Source: VBDM01 sp035317085 (lineage in GTDB: Bacteria; Pseudomonadota; Gammaproteobacteria; Burkholderiales; SG8-39). Taken from it: DNA of 10,661 bases. The stretch covers positions 1 to 10,661 of the forward strand of contig DATHHS010000338.1 of the NCBI GenBank assembly GCA_035317085.1, read 5' to 3'. Below are positions 1-7,773 of this stretch, one piece after another; position 1 is the first letter of the stretch; each line of letters begins with the position of its first letter. Both the position numbers and the translations under genes were made by a program. The notes below the pieces were generated by a model. It ran no database searches. It was not told the DNA's origin and saw only the letters and a program-made list of their open reading frames with translations.

Positions 1-2953
1 GCCGGTGCTCGATTTCTTCGAAATGGAGAAGATCCGGCACATCGAGCGCTACACGGGCGGCAAGTTCCGCTCGTTCGAGCTGGACACCACCTACCCTCTC
101 GCATGGGGTAAGGAGGCAATCGAAGCCCGCCTGGCGTCGCTCTGCGCCCAGGCCGAGGACGCAGTGCGCGCAGGTTACTCGATCATCATCGTCTCCGACC
201 GTCAGGTGGAACGCGATCGGGTCGCGATCCCGGCGCTGCTTGCGCTCTCGGCGATCCACCAGCACCTCGTGGCGAAGGGACTGCGCACCAGCGCCGGTCT
301 CGTTATCGAAACCGGCTCCGCGCGCGAAGTCCACCACTTCGCGCTGCTCGGCGGCTACGGAGCTGAAGCCGTGCATCCGTATCTCGCGCTCGAGACGCTA
401 CTCGAACTCGCCGCAAAGGGTGATTTCGGCTCGGAGATCGACGGCAGAAAGGCAATCAAGAACTTCGTCAAGGCGATCGGCAAGGGCTTGAAGAAGGTGA
501 TGTCCAAGATGGGCACCTCGACCTACATGTCCTACACCGGCGCGCAGATTTTCGAGGCGGTAGGGCTCGCGAGCTCGCTCGTCGGAAAGTACTTTACGGG
601 CACGACTTCATCGATCGAAGGCATCGATATTTTCCAGGTCGCGGAAGAAGCGATACGCATCCACCGGGCGGCGTTCGACGACACCGATCCGGTGCTAAAG
701 TCGATGCTCGACGCGGGCGGGGAATACGCCTGGCGGGTGCGTGGCGAAGAGCACATGTGGACTCCGGACGCCATCGCGAAACTGCAGCACTCGGCGCGGC
801 AGAACTCTGCCCAGACCTACAAGGAATACGCAGCGCTCATCAACGACCAGTCCCGGCGCCACATGACTTTCCGCGGTCTGTTCGAATTCCGGTTCGACGC
901 GTCCAGGCCCGTCCCGATCGAAGAGGTCGAATCCGCGGCCGAGATCGTCAAGCGTTTCTCGACCGGCGCCATGTCGCATGGTTCGATCTCCGTCGAAGCG
1001 CACACTACGCTCGCGGTGGCGATGAACCGCATCGGCGGCAAATCGAACACCGGCGAGGGCGGCGAGGACCGCAAACGTTACGCGCCGGTGAAGGCCGGCG
1101 AAACCTTGCGCTCGCGCCTCGGAGCGAGCCGGGTCGCACACGATATCGAGCTGCGCGAAGGCGACATGCTCAAGTCCAAGATCAAGCAAGTCGCCTCCGG
1201 TCGTTTCGGCGTGACCGCAGAGTACCTTGCCAGCGCCGAGCAGATCCAGATCAAGATCGCGCAAGGCGCCAAACCCGGCGAGGGCGGCCAGTTGCCCGGA
1301 CGCAAGGTTTCCGATTACATCGCCGAGATCCGCTACTCGACGCCCGGCGTGGAGCTGATCTCGCCGCCCCCGCACCACGACATCTACTCGATCGAAGACC
1401 TGGCGCAGCTGATCCACGACCTGAAGAACGCGAATCCCTCCGCTTCGATTTCGGTGAAGCTCGTGTCCGAGGTCGGCGTCGGCACCGTGGCGGCGGGCGT
1501 GTCCAAAGCAAAGTCCGACCACGTCACTATCTCCGGCCACGACGGCGGTACAGGCGCTTCGCCCTGGTCGTCGATCAAGCACGCGGGCACACCCTGGGAG
1601 CTGGGCCTGGCGGAAACGCAGCAGACCCTCGTACTCAATCGTTTGCGCGGCCGTATCGCCGTGCAAGTGGACGGACAGCTCAAGACCGGCCGCGACGTGG
1701 TGATCGGCGCGATGCTGGGGGCGGACGAGTTCGGTTTTGCCACCGCGCCGCTGGTCGTAAGCGGTTGCATCATGATGCGCAAATGCCACTTGAACACCTG
1801 CCCGGTCGGCGTGGCGACCCAGGACCCGGTGCTGAGAAAGAAATTCTCGGGCAAGCCCGAATACGTCGTGAACTTTTTCTTCCTTGTCGCCGAGGAAGCG
1901 CGCGAATTGATGGCGCAACTCGGGATCAGGAAATTCAGCGACCTGATCGGCCGCGCCGATCTGCTCGACACCAAAAAAGGCATCGTGCACTGGAAGGCGA
2001 AGGGCCTGGACTTCTCGAGGATCTTCGCGATGCCGGACATGCCCGCGGAAGTTGCGCGTTGCCATCGCGAGCGCCAGGACCACGGCCTGGAAAAAGCGCT
2101 CGACAACCGGCTGATCGAGCTCGCGCAGCCTGCAATCGAGCGCGGCGAGAAAGTTTCGATCGACATGCCCATCCGGAACGGGAATCGTACCGTCGGTACC
2201 ATGCTCTCGCACGAGATCGCGCGGCGCTATGGTCACGAAGGGCTGCCCGACGGAACGATCAACCTTCGCTTTGCGGGCTCCGCCGGCCAGAGCTTGGGCG
2301 CCTTCCTAGCGAAGGGCGTCACGCTCGAAGTGATCGGCGATACCAACGACTACTGCGGGAAGGGCCTTTCGGGCGGACGGATCATCGTTTCGCCCTCGCC
2401 CAAGTTCCGCGGCGAGCCTACCGAGAACATCATCACCGGCAACGTGGTTCTCTATGGCGCCATCGCCGGCGAAGCGCATTTCCGCGGCGTTGCGGGCGAA
2501 CGCTTCGCGGTGCGCAATTCCGGCGCCGATGCCGTCGTCGAGGGTGTCGGCGACCACGGTTGCGAGTACATGACCGGAGGCACGGTGGCAGTCCTCGGCG
2601 TCACCGGGCGCAACTTCGGCGCCGGCATGTCGGGCGGCATTGCCTACGTGTTCGACGTCGACGGCGAATTCGTCAAGCGCTGCAACACCGCCATGGTGGA
2701 TCTGGAGCCGGTATCGTCCGAGTCCGAGCAGCAGGGCAAGTTGGCCCGCGAGTTCTGGCACCGCGGCCAGGCCGACGAGGCGATCCTGAAGGATATGATC
2801 GGGCGCCACGCCAAGCTCACGAACAGCCGCCGCGCAAGGGAGATCCTCGAAAAGTGGGCCGACTACCGCCCGCGCTTCGTCAAGATCTTTCCGAAGGAAT
2901 ACCGCCGCGCCCTGGGTGAACTCGCCGCGGCGCAACGCAAAGCGGCCGCATAG
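1..2953 (+). CDS. gltB: Glutamate synthase [NADPH] large (alpha) subunit, 3' part
   Basis: This is the C-terminal part (about 982 residues) of the glutamate synthase alpha subunit, which with GltD converts glutamine plus 2-oxoglutarate to two glutamates in the cytoplasm. The reading frame is open to the left edge (first full codon at 2), so the GTG at 5 is not a start; the family is usually about 1,500 residues, so the N-terminal glutaminase domain with its catalytic Cys and part of the central domain lie outside. Visible are the end of the central domain (KVMSKMGTSTYMSYTGAQIF, about 495-550), the FMN-binding synthase domain opening with STGAMSHGSIS (about 960-990) and GGKSNTGEGGED, the 3Fe-4S cysteine cluster CxxxxxCxxxxC (Cys codons at 1766, 1784 and 1799), and the glycine-rich GXGXG beta-helix domain (about 2275-2700). 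The TAG stop directly precedes the gltD ATG, implying translational coupling. No frameshift or missing key residue is seen. Identification is secure. Confidence 0.97.
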   Translation, partial: PVLDFFEMEKIRHIERYTGGKFRSFELDTTYPLAWGKEAIEARLASLCAQAEDAVRAGYSIIIVSDRQVERDRVAIPALLALSAIHQHLVAKGLRTSAGLVIETGSAREVHHFALLGGYGAEAVHPYLALETLLELAAKGDFGSEIDGRKAIKNFVKAIGKGLKKVMSKMGTSTYMSYTGAQIFEAVGLASSLVGKYFTGTTSSIEGIDIFQVAEEAIRIHRAAFDDTDPVLKSMLDAGGEYAWRVRGEEHMWTPDAIAKLQHSARQNSAQTYKEYAALINDQSRRHMTFRGLFEFRFDASRPVPIEEVESAAEIVKRFSTGAMSHGSISVEAHTTLAVAMNRIGGKSNTGEGGEDRKRYAPVKAGETLRSRLGASRVAHDIELREGDMLKSKIKQVASGRFGVTAEYLASAEQIQIKIAQGAKPGEGGQLPGRKVSDYIAEIRYSTPGVELISPPPHHDIYSIEDLAQLIHDLKNANPSASISVKLVSEVGVGTVAAGVSKAKSDHVTISGHDGGTGASPWSSIKHAGTPWELGLAETQQTLVLNRLRGRIAVQVDGQLKTGRDVVIGAMLGADEFGFATAPLVVSGCIMMRKCHLNTCPVGVATQDPVLRKKFSGKPEYVVNFFFLVAEEARELMAQLGIRKFSDLIGRADLLDTKKGIVHWKAKGLDFSRIFAMPDMPAEVARCHRERQDHGLEKALDNRLIELAQPAIERGEKVSIDMPIRNGNRTVGTMLSHEIARRYGHEGLPDGTINLRFAGSAGQSLGAFLAKGVTLEVIGDTNDYCGKGLSGGRIIVSPSPKFRGEPTENIITGNVVLYGAIAGEAHFRGVAGERFAVRNSGADAVVEGVGDHGCEYMTGGTVAVLGVTGRNFGAGMSGGIAYVFDVDGEFVKRCNTAMVDLEPVSSESEQQGKLAREFWHRGQADEAILKDMIGRHAKLTNSRRAREILEKWADYRPRFVKIFPKEYRRALGELAAAQRKAAA

Positions 2954-4417
2954 ATGGGGAAAGTCACGGGATTTCTCGAGTTCCAGCGGCTCGAGGAAGC
3001 GCACCAGGAACCCGAGCAGCGGAAAAAGCACTATCGGGAGTTCATCGTCCGCCTCACCGAAGGGGAGGCGAAAGTCCAGGGCGCGCGTTGCATGGACTGC
3101 GGCACGCCGTTTTGCATGTCGGGCTGCCCGGTCAACAACATCATTCCGGACTTCAACGATCTCGTCTACAAAGAGGACTGGCAGCGCGCTATCGAGACGC
3201 TGCATTCCACCAACAATTTCCCCGAGTTCACCGGCCGCATCTGTCCGGCGCCGTGCGAGGAGGCGTGCGTGCTGCGTATCAACGACGATCCGGTCGGCAT
3301 CAAGTCGATCGAGCACGCGATCATCGACAAGGCGTTCGAAGAAGGCTGGGTCAAGCCGCAACCGCCCGCGCACAATACCGGCAAGAAAGTCGCAGTGGTG
3401 GGTTCCGGTCCGGCCGGGCTCGCCTGCGCTCAGCAGCTCGCGCGCGCCGGGCACAACGTCACGATGTTCGAGAAAAACGACCGGATCGGCGGCCTTCTGC
3501 GCTACGGAATACCCGATTTCAAGATGGAGAAGGGGCTGATCGACCGCCGGATCGATCAAATGAAAGCGGAAGGGGTGACGTTCCGTCCGGGAGTTTTCGT
3601 CGGCAAGTCTCGTCCCGGCAAGGGTGTCACCGACTGGGCCGTGGAAAGCGTGACGCCGGAGAAAGTCCTGGCCGAGTTCGATGCCGTGGTGCTTTCCGGT
3701 GGCGCCGAGCAGCCGCGGGACCTGCCTGTCCCGGGGCGCGATCTCGACGGCGTGCATTTCGCCATGGAGTTCCTGCCATTGCAGAACAAGCGCGTGGCGG
3801 GCGACTCGGGTGTGCGCGAGTTCCGGGCCACCGGCAAGCACGTGGTGGTGATCGGCGGCGGGGATACGGGCAGCGACTGCGTCGGCACTTCCAACCGGCA
3901 CGGCGCGAAATCGGTCACGCAGTTCGAACTGCTCGCGAAGCCCGACGATCCCGACTACAACCCGGTATGGCCGAACTGGCCGCTCAGGTTACGCACCTCC
4001 TCCTCTCACGAGGAGGGTGTGCATCGCGACTGGTCGATCGCCACGAAAGAGTTCGTCGGCGAGAACGGCAAGGTGAAATCGCTGAAAACGGTTCGCCTGG
4101 AGTGGAAGGACGGCAAGATGATCGAAGTTCCCGGATCGGAATCGATGCTTCCCGCGGACCTCGTGCTGCTTGCCATGGGATTCGTGTCGCCCGTCCAGTC
4201 GGTGCTCGACGCGTTCGGCGTGGAGAAAGACGCGCGCGGCAACGCCAAGGCGACGACCGACGGAAAAGACAGCTACGTCACCTCGGCTCCGAAGATTTTT
4301 GCTGCGGGCGACATGCGACGCGGCCAGTCGCTCGTCGTCTGGGCGATCCGTGAAGGCCGTCAGTGCGCGCGTGCCGTTGACGAATTCCTGATGGGATTTT
4401 CCGAGTTGCCGCGATAG
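2954..4417 (+). CDS. gltD: Glutamate synthase [NADPH] small (beta) subunit
   Basis: GltD (487 residues, near the usual 470-490) takes electrons from NADPH through FAD and iron-sulfur clusters to the FMN of GltB. The N-terminal region carries two cysteine groups for 4Fe-4S clusters: C46, C49, C54, C58 and C97, C101, C105. An FAD-binding Rossmann motif GSGPAG starts at G150, followed by the RIGGLLRYGIPDFKMEK segment; a second nucleotide-binding motif GGGDTG at 301-306 is the NADPH site; AAGD at 450-453 and the following GQSLVVWAIREGR close the FAD site. The ATG starts immediately after the gltB TAG with no spacer and no obvious Shine-Dalgarno sequence, so translation is probably coupled to gltB. 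The N-terminus MGKVTGFLEF is the expected family start. The stop codon sits in the loop of a 12-bp stem-loop. The protein could be confused with other GltD-like oxidoreductases, but direct adjacency to gltB settles the assignment. Confidence 0.97.
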   Translation: MGKVTGFLEFQRLEEAHQEPEQRKKHYREFIVRLTEGEAKVQGARCMDCGTPFCMSGCPVNNIIPDFNDLVYKEDWQRAIETLHSTNNFPEFTGRICPAPCEEACVLRINDDPVGIKSIEHAIIDKAFEEGWVKPQPPAHNTGKKVAVVGSGPAGLACAQQLARAGHNVTMFEKNDRIGGLLRYGIPDFKMEKGLIDRRIDQMKAEGVTFRPGVFVGKSRPGKGVTDWAVESVTPEKVLAEFDAVVLSGGAEQPRDLPVPGRDLDGVHFAMEFLPLQNKRVAGDSGVREFRATGKHVVVIGGGDTGSDCVGTSNRHGAKSVTQFELLAKPDDPDYNPVWPNWPLRLRTSSSHEEGVHRDWSIATKEFVGENGKVKSLKTVRLEWKDGKMIEVPGSESMLPADLVLLAMGFVSPVQSVLDAFGVEKDARGNAKATTDGKDSYVTSAPKIFAAGDMRRGQSLVVWAIREGRQCARAVDEFLMGFSELPR

Positions 4418-4430
4418 AGCGGCAATTCGG
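4401..4430 (+). terminator. Stem-loop enclosing the gltD stop codon (possible 3' end)
   Basis: Positions 4401-4412 pair with 4419-4430 over 12 positions, with a single G-U wobble (4405 with 4426) and a 6-nt loop (4413-4418) that contains the TAG stop at 4415-4417. No run of T follows, so it is not a classical intrinsic terminator; it may stabilise the 3' end of gltBD mRNA or act with Rho. The pairing is seen directly; the role is inferred. Confidence 0.4.
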
Positions 4431-4463
4431 AACTCCCCGGGCGCCCACCCGCCTTTGCCCCCG

Positions 4464-4472
4464 TGCTAACAT
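4464..4472 (+). promoter_or_regulatory. Possible extended -10 promoter for glmU-glmS
   Basis: TGCTAACAT matches an extended -10 box (TGn plus TAACAT, 4 of 6 matches to TATAAT). No acceptable -35 element lies 17 bp upstream. It would place transcription start near 4479 and give glmU a leader of about 25 nt. It lies in the only non-coding gap ahead of glmU, after the gltD stem-loop, which suits a separate glmUS promoter. The match is weak and transcription through from gltBD is equally possible. Confidence 0.33.
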
Positions 4473-4503
4473 CGCGCGTCCGGCTGATTCCCGTCCGCTC
4501 CTC

Positions 4504-5862
4504 GTGAATATCGTCATTCTCGCCGCAGGCGTGGGCAAGCGCATGCACTCGGACACGCCCAAGGTTCTGCATCAACTGGCGGGCCGGCCGCTTCTGTCGC
4601 ACGTCATCGATACCGCGAAACGGCTCTCACCGAAAGTCATCTGCATCGTCTACGGCCACGGCGGTGAAACCGTGCGCGAGACGGTGGGTGACAACGGCGC
4701 CATCTGGGTCAAACAGGAGCCGCAACTCGGGACCGGTCACGCAGTAATGCAGGCCGCGCCGCATCTGGACGCGGGTTCGCCGACCCTCGTCCTCTACGGC
4801 GACGTCCCGTTGATTCACATCGAGACGCTCAGGCATCTCATAGAGGCGGCCGGGAAGGGGCTGGGCCTGCTCACCGCCACGCTCGATGATCCCACCGGGT
4901 ATGGACGCATCCTGCGAAACGGGAAAAGGGTGGTGGGGATTGTTGAAGAAAAAGACGCCAACGCGCGGCAGCGCGCTCTGCACGAAATCAACACCGGCAT
5001 CCTCGTCGCGCCGACGAGGAAGCTCAAGTCTTGGCTCGCAAAGCTGCAAATCAACAACACGCAGAAGGAGTACTACCTCACCGATATCGTCGCGCTCGCG
5101 GCGAGGGAGCGCGTACCGGTGACGGCGATCCAGGCAGACACGGCGTGGGAGGCGCTCGGCGTAAACAGCCGCGGCCAGCTCGCCGAGCTGGAGCGCGCTC
5201 ACCAGCGCAAACTCGCCGATGCACTCATGGAACAGGGCGTGTCGCTCGCCGATCCATCGCGCTGCGACGTGCGCGGAAGGATCGCTTGCGGCCGCGACGT
5301 TGCGATCGACGTCAACTGCGTTTTCGAGGGCGAGATAGAGCTCGGCGACCTCGTGTCGGTCGGCGCGAACTGCGTGCTGAAAAACGTAACCGTCGCCTCG
5401 GGCACGCGCATCGAACCCTTCTGCCACCTGGAGGACGCGGACATCGGTGCGGACTGCCGTATCGGGCCCTACGCGCGCATTCGCCCGGGCACGCGCACGC
5501 GCCTCGCCGCAAAAGTGCACATCGGCAACTTCGTGGAGGTCAAGGCGAGTAGCATAGGCGAAGGCTCCAAGGCCAATCACCTCTCCTACATCGGTGACAG
5601 CGAGGTCGGCAGGAACGTCAACGTTGGCGCCGGCACCATCGTGTGCAACTACGATGGCGCGAATAAGCATCGCACTATCATCGAGGACGATGTTTTCATC
5701 GGCTCGGACACGCAGCTTGTCGCGCCGGTGCGGGTCGGTCGTGGAGCGACGCTCGGTGCCGGTACCACGCTTACCAAGGATGCCCCCGCCGGCGAGCTGA
5801 CTCTCTCGCGCGCCAAGCAGGTGTCCATCCCGGGCTGGCAGCGGCCGGTAAAGAAGAAATAG
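4504..5862 (+). CDS. glmU: Bifunctional UDP-GlcNAc pyrophosphorylase / glucosamine-1-phosphate acetyltransferase
   Basis: GlmU (452 residues, family about 450-460) acetylates glucosamine-1-phosphate with acetyl-CoA and couples the product to UTP, giving UDP-GlcNAc for peptidoglycan and lipopolysaccharide. The N-terminal uridylyltransferase domain shows LAAGVGKRM (6-14), DTPKVLHQLAGRP, the metal-binding Asp in YGDVPL (D100) and the second metal ligand in ALGVNSRGQ (N221). From about residue 250 a left-handed beta-helix of hexapeptide repeats forms the acetyltransferase domain, with R327, K347 and H359 matching the known catalytic/binding Arg, Lys and His of E. coli GlmU by motif context. The GTG at 4504 gives the conserved MNIVILAAG start; no good Shine-Dalgarno sequence precedes it, and no in-frame start lies close upstream. 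The C-terminus RPVKKK is typical. Oddity: two extra residues from a tandem ACGCGC duplication (5491-5502) interrupt the hexapeptide register between R327 and K347. glmS follows after 16 bp, probably in one operon. Confidence 0.97.
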   Translation: MNIVILAAGVGKRMHSDTPKVLHQLAGRPLLSHVIDTAKRLSPKVICIVYGHGGETVRETVGDNGAIWVKQEPQLGTGHAVMQAAPHLDAGSPTLVLYGDVPLIHIETLRHLIEAAGKGLGLLTATLDDPTGYGRILRNGKRVVGIVEEKDANARQRALHEINTGILVAPTRKLKSWLAKLQINNTQKEYYLTDIVALAARERVPVTAIQADTAWEALGVNSRGQLAELERAHQRKLADALMEQGVSLADPSRCDVRGRIACGRDVAIDVNCVFEGEIELGDLVSVGANCVLKNVTVASGTRIEPFCHLEDADIGADCRIGPYARIRPGTRTRLAAKVHIGNFVEVKASSIGEGSKANHLSYIGDSEVGRNVNVGAGTIVCNYDGANKHRTIIEDDVFIGSDTQLVAPVRVGRGATLGAGTTLTKDAPAGELTLSRAKQVSIPGWQRPVKKK

Positions 5863-5878
5863 GCAAAAGGCGGATCGT

Positions 5879-7729
5879 ATGTGCGGAATAGTCGGTGCCA
5901 TCGCCACACGAGACGTCGTTCCGATTCTCATCGAGGGATTGAAGCGGCTCGAATACCGCGGCTACGACTCGGCGGGAGTCGCGGTGCTCGACGGCAAGGC
6001 CGCGGGCGCATCGCATGCGGTCTTGCGGCGCGTACGCTCGACGGGCCGCGTCGCCGAACTGGAAAAGCTTGCCGGCTCGCAGGGCCTCGCCGGAGACATC
6101 GGAATCGCGCATACGCGCTGGGCGACCCACGGCGTGCCCTCGGAAAAGAACGCGCACCCGCACATGTCGGGCGGCGTATCGGTAGTGCACAACGGCATCA
6201 TCGAAAACCACGATGAGATGCGCAAGCGCCTGCGCGCCAAGGGCTACGAGTTCGTCTCCGATACCGATACCGAAGTCATCGCCCATCTGGTGCACTCGAA
6301 CCTGCAGAGGGGCGCGACGCTGTTCGATGCCGTAAGAAAGAGCGTGGTCGAGCTGGTCGGTGCCTACGCGATCGCGGTGGTGAGCGATTCCGATCCTACG
6401 CGGCTGGTGGTGGCGCGGCACGGGGCGCCGCTGTTGCTGGGCATCGGCGACGGCGAGAATTTCGCCGCCTCCGACACCTCGGCCCTCATCCAGGTCACGC
6501 AGCGCGTGGTCTACCTCGAGGACGGCGACTGCGCCGAACTCACGCTCGACGGTGTGCGCGTCACCGACTCGGCCGGCAACGCGGTAAACCGCCCGGTGCA
6601 TGTTTCGAAGCTCACCGCCGACGCGGTCGAGCTGGGAAACTACCGGCACTACATGCAAAAGGAGATTTTCGAACAGCCGATGGCGGTGGCGAACACCCTG
6701 GAGATGGTGACCGGCGCGCAATCGGTATCGCCGCAGCTGTTCGGCGCGGAAGCCGAGCGCATTTTTCGCGATATCGATTCGGTGCTGATCCTCGCCTGCG
6801 GCACCAGCTATCACGCGGGGATGGTCGCGCGTTACTGGCTCGAAGGCCTTGCCGGCATTCCCTGCAATGTCGAGATCGCGAGCGAATACCGCTATCGGGA
6901 ATCCGTGCCGAATCCCAAAGGCCTGGTGGTCACCGTTTCACAATCGGGCGAAACCGCGGACACGATCGCAGCGCTGCAATACGCCAAATCGCTCGGGCAC
7001 CGCCATGCGCTTTCCATTTGCAATGTGCCGGAATCCGCCCTGGTGCGTGCCTCCGAGCTGCGCTTCCTCACCCGCGCGGGCCCTGAGATCGGTGTGGCCT
7101 CGACCAAGGCGTTCACCACCCAGCTTGCCGCGCTGGCGCTCCTCACCATGACCCTCGCCAAGATGCGCGGCCGGCTGCCGGCGGAGCGCGAGGCGGAAAT
7201 GCTGCATTCGCTGCGGCATTTGCCGCGGGCGCTGGAGCACGTGCTGCACGTGGAGCCGCAGATCAAGATGTGGTCGGAAAAATTCGCGCAGCTTGAGCAT
7301 GCCTTGTTCCTCGGGCGCGGCATCCACTACCCTATAGCGATGGAGGGCGCGCTGAAGTTGAAGGAGATCTCTTACATCCACGCCGAGGCCTACGCCGCCG
7401 GAGAGCTCAAGCACGGGCCCCTCGCGCTCGTCGACAAGAACATGCCGGTGATCGCCATCGCACCCAAGGACGCCCTGCTGGAAAAGCTCAAGTCGAACCT
7501 GCAGGAAGTGCGTGCACGGGGCGGGGAACTGCACGTGCTTGCAGATCAGGACACGCGCATGGTCGCGAGCGAGGGTGTTCACGTCATCCGCATGCCAGAT
7601 CACGCCGGTTTTCTCTCGCCCATCCTGCACACCATCCCGCTGCAGTTGCTCGCCTATCATACGGCGCTCGAACGCGGCAACGACGTCGATAAGCCCAGGA
7701 ATCTGGCCAAGTCCGTGACCGTGGAATGA
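5879..7729 (+). CDS. glmS: Glutamine-fructose-6-phosphate aminotransferase (isomerizing)
   Basis: GlmS (616 residues; E. coli 609) makes glucosamine-6-phosphate from fructose-6-phosphate and glutamine, the first committed step toward UDP-GlcNAc. The N-terminal class II glutamine amidotransferase domain begins MCGIVGAI, so Cys2 becomes the nucleophile after Met removal; RGYDSAG, RWATHG (80-85) and HNGIIENH are its glutamine-site motifs. Two SIS sugar-isomerase domains follow: ACGTSYHAG (Cys307-Gly308-Thr309-Ser310), SQSGET (354-359), ASTKAFTTQL, then GRGIHYPIAMEGALKLKE, ELKHGPLAL (H512) and the C-terminal KSVTVE with K611, expected to contact the sugar. An AAGG Shine-Dalgarno sequence (5867-5870) lies 8 nt before the ATG. 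The spacing of 16 bp to glmU suggests cotranscription. No glmS ribozyme is expected, since that element is characteristic of Gram-positive bacteria, and the 16-bp gap leaves no room for one. Identification is secure. Confidence 0.98.
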   Translation: MCGIVGAIATRDVVPILIEGLKRLEYRGYDSAGVAVLDGKAAGASHAVLRRVRSTGRVAELEKLAGSQGLAGDIGIAHTRWATHGVPSEKNAHPHMSGGVSVVHNGIIENHDEMRKRLRAKGYEFVSDTDTEVIAHLVHSNLQRGATLFDAVRKSVVELVGAYAIAVVSDSDPTRLVVARHGAPLLLGIGDGENFAASDTSALIQVTQRVVYLEDGDCAELTLDGVRVTDSAGNAVNRPVHVSKLTADAVELGNYRHYMQKEIFEQPMAVANTLEMVTGAQSVSPQLFGAEAERIFRDIDSVLILACGTSYHAGMVARYWLEGLAGIPCNVEIASEYRYRESVPNPKGLVVTVSQSGETADTIAALQYAKSLGHRHALSICNVPESALVRASELRFLTRAGPEIGVASTKAFTTQLAALALLTMTLAKMRGRLPAEREAEMLHSLRHLPRALEHVLHVEPQIKMWSEKFAQLEHALFLGRGIHYPIAMEGALKLKEISYIHAEAYAAGELKHGPLALVDKNMPVIAIAPKDALLEKLKSNLQEVRARGGELHVLADQDTRMVASEGVHVIRMPDHAGFLSPILHTIPLQLLAYHTALERGNDVDKPRNLAKSVTVE

Positions 7730-7773
7730 AAGCTCTTGCCTCGCCACACAATTTTTGTGCGTCAACTCGACCG

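Noticed and set aside
695..2236. Long minus-strand open frame (513 codons) inside gltB
   Set aside because: It lies opposite a well-conserved gltB sequence with all expected motifs, has a composition typical of antisense frames in GC-rich DNA (Arg, Asp and His rich) and matches no family I recognise.
2306..3901. Minus-strand open frame of 531 codons across the gltB-gltD junction
   Set aside because: It spans two intact conserved genes on the other strand and has shadow-frame composition; gltB and gltD explain the sequence.
3994..4019. Inverted repeat CCTCCTC / GAGGAGG inside gltD
   Set aside because: It encodes the conserved LRTSSSHEEG segment of GltD, so the pairing is explained by coding constraint.
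4627..5931. Minus-strand open frame of 434 codons opposite glmU
   Set aside because: Antisense shadow of a conserved enzyme gene, with no recognisable domain.
7747..7759. CACAA-TTT-TTGTG palindrome between glmS and the Bug gene as a terminator or operator
   Set aside because: Only five base pairs with no following T-run; too weak to claim.
7726..7773. Upstream ATG overlapping the glmS stop as a start for the Bug gene
   Set aside because: It would place 16 non-hydrophobic residues before a complete signal peptide that begins with its own Met at 7774. Translational coupling through ATGA keeps it possible but less likely.
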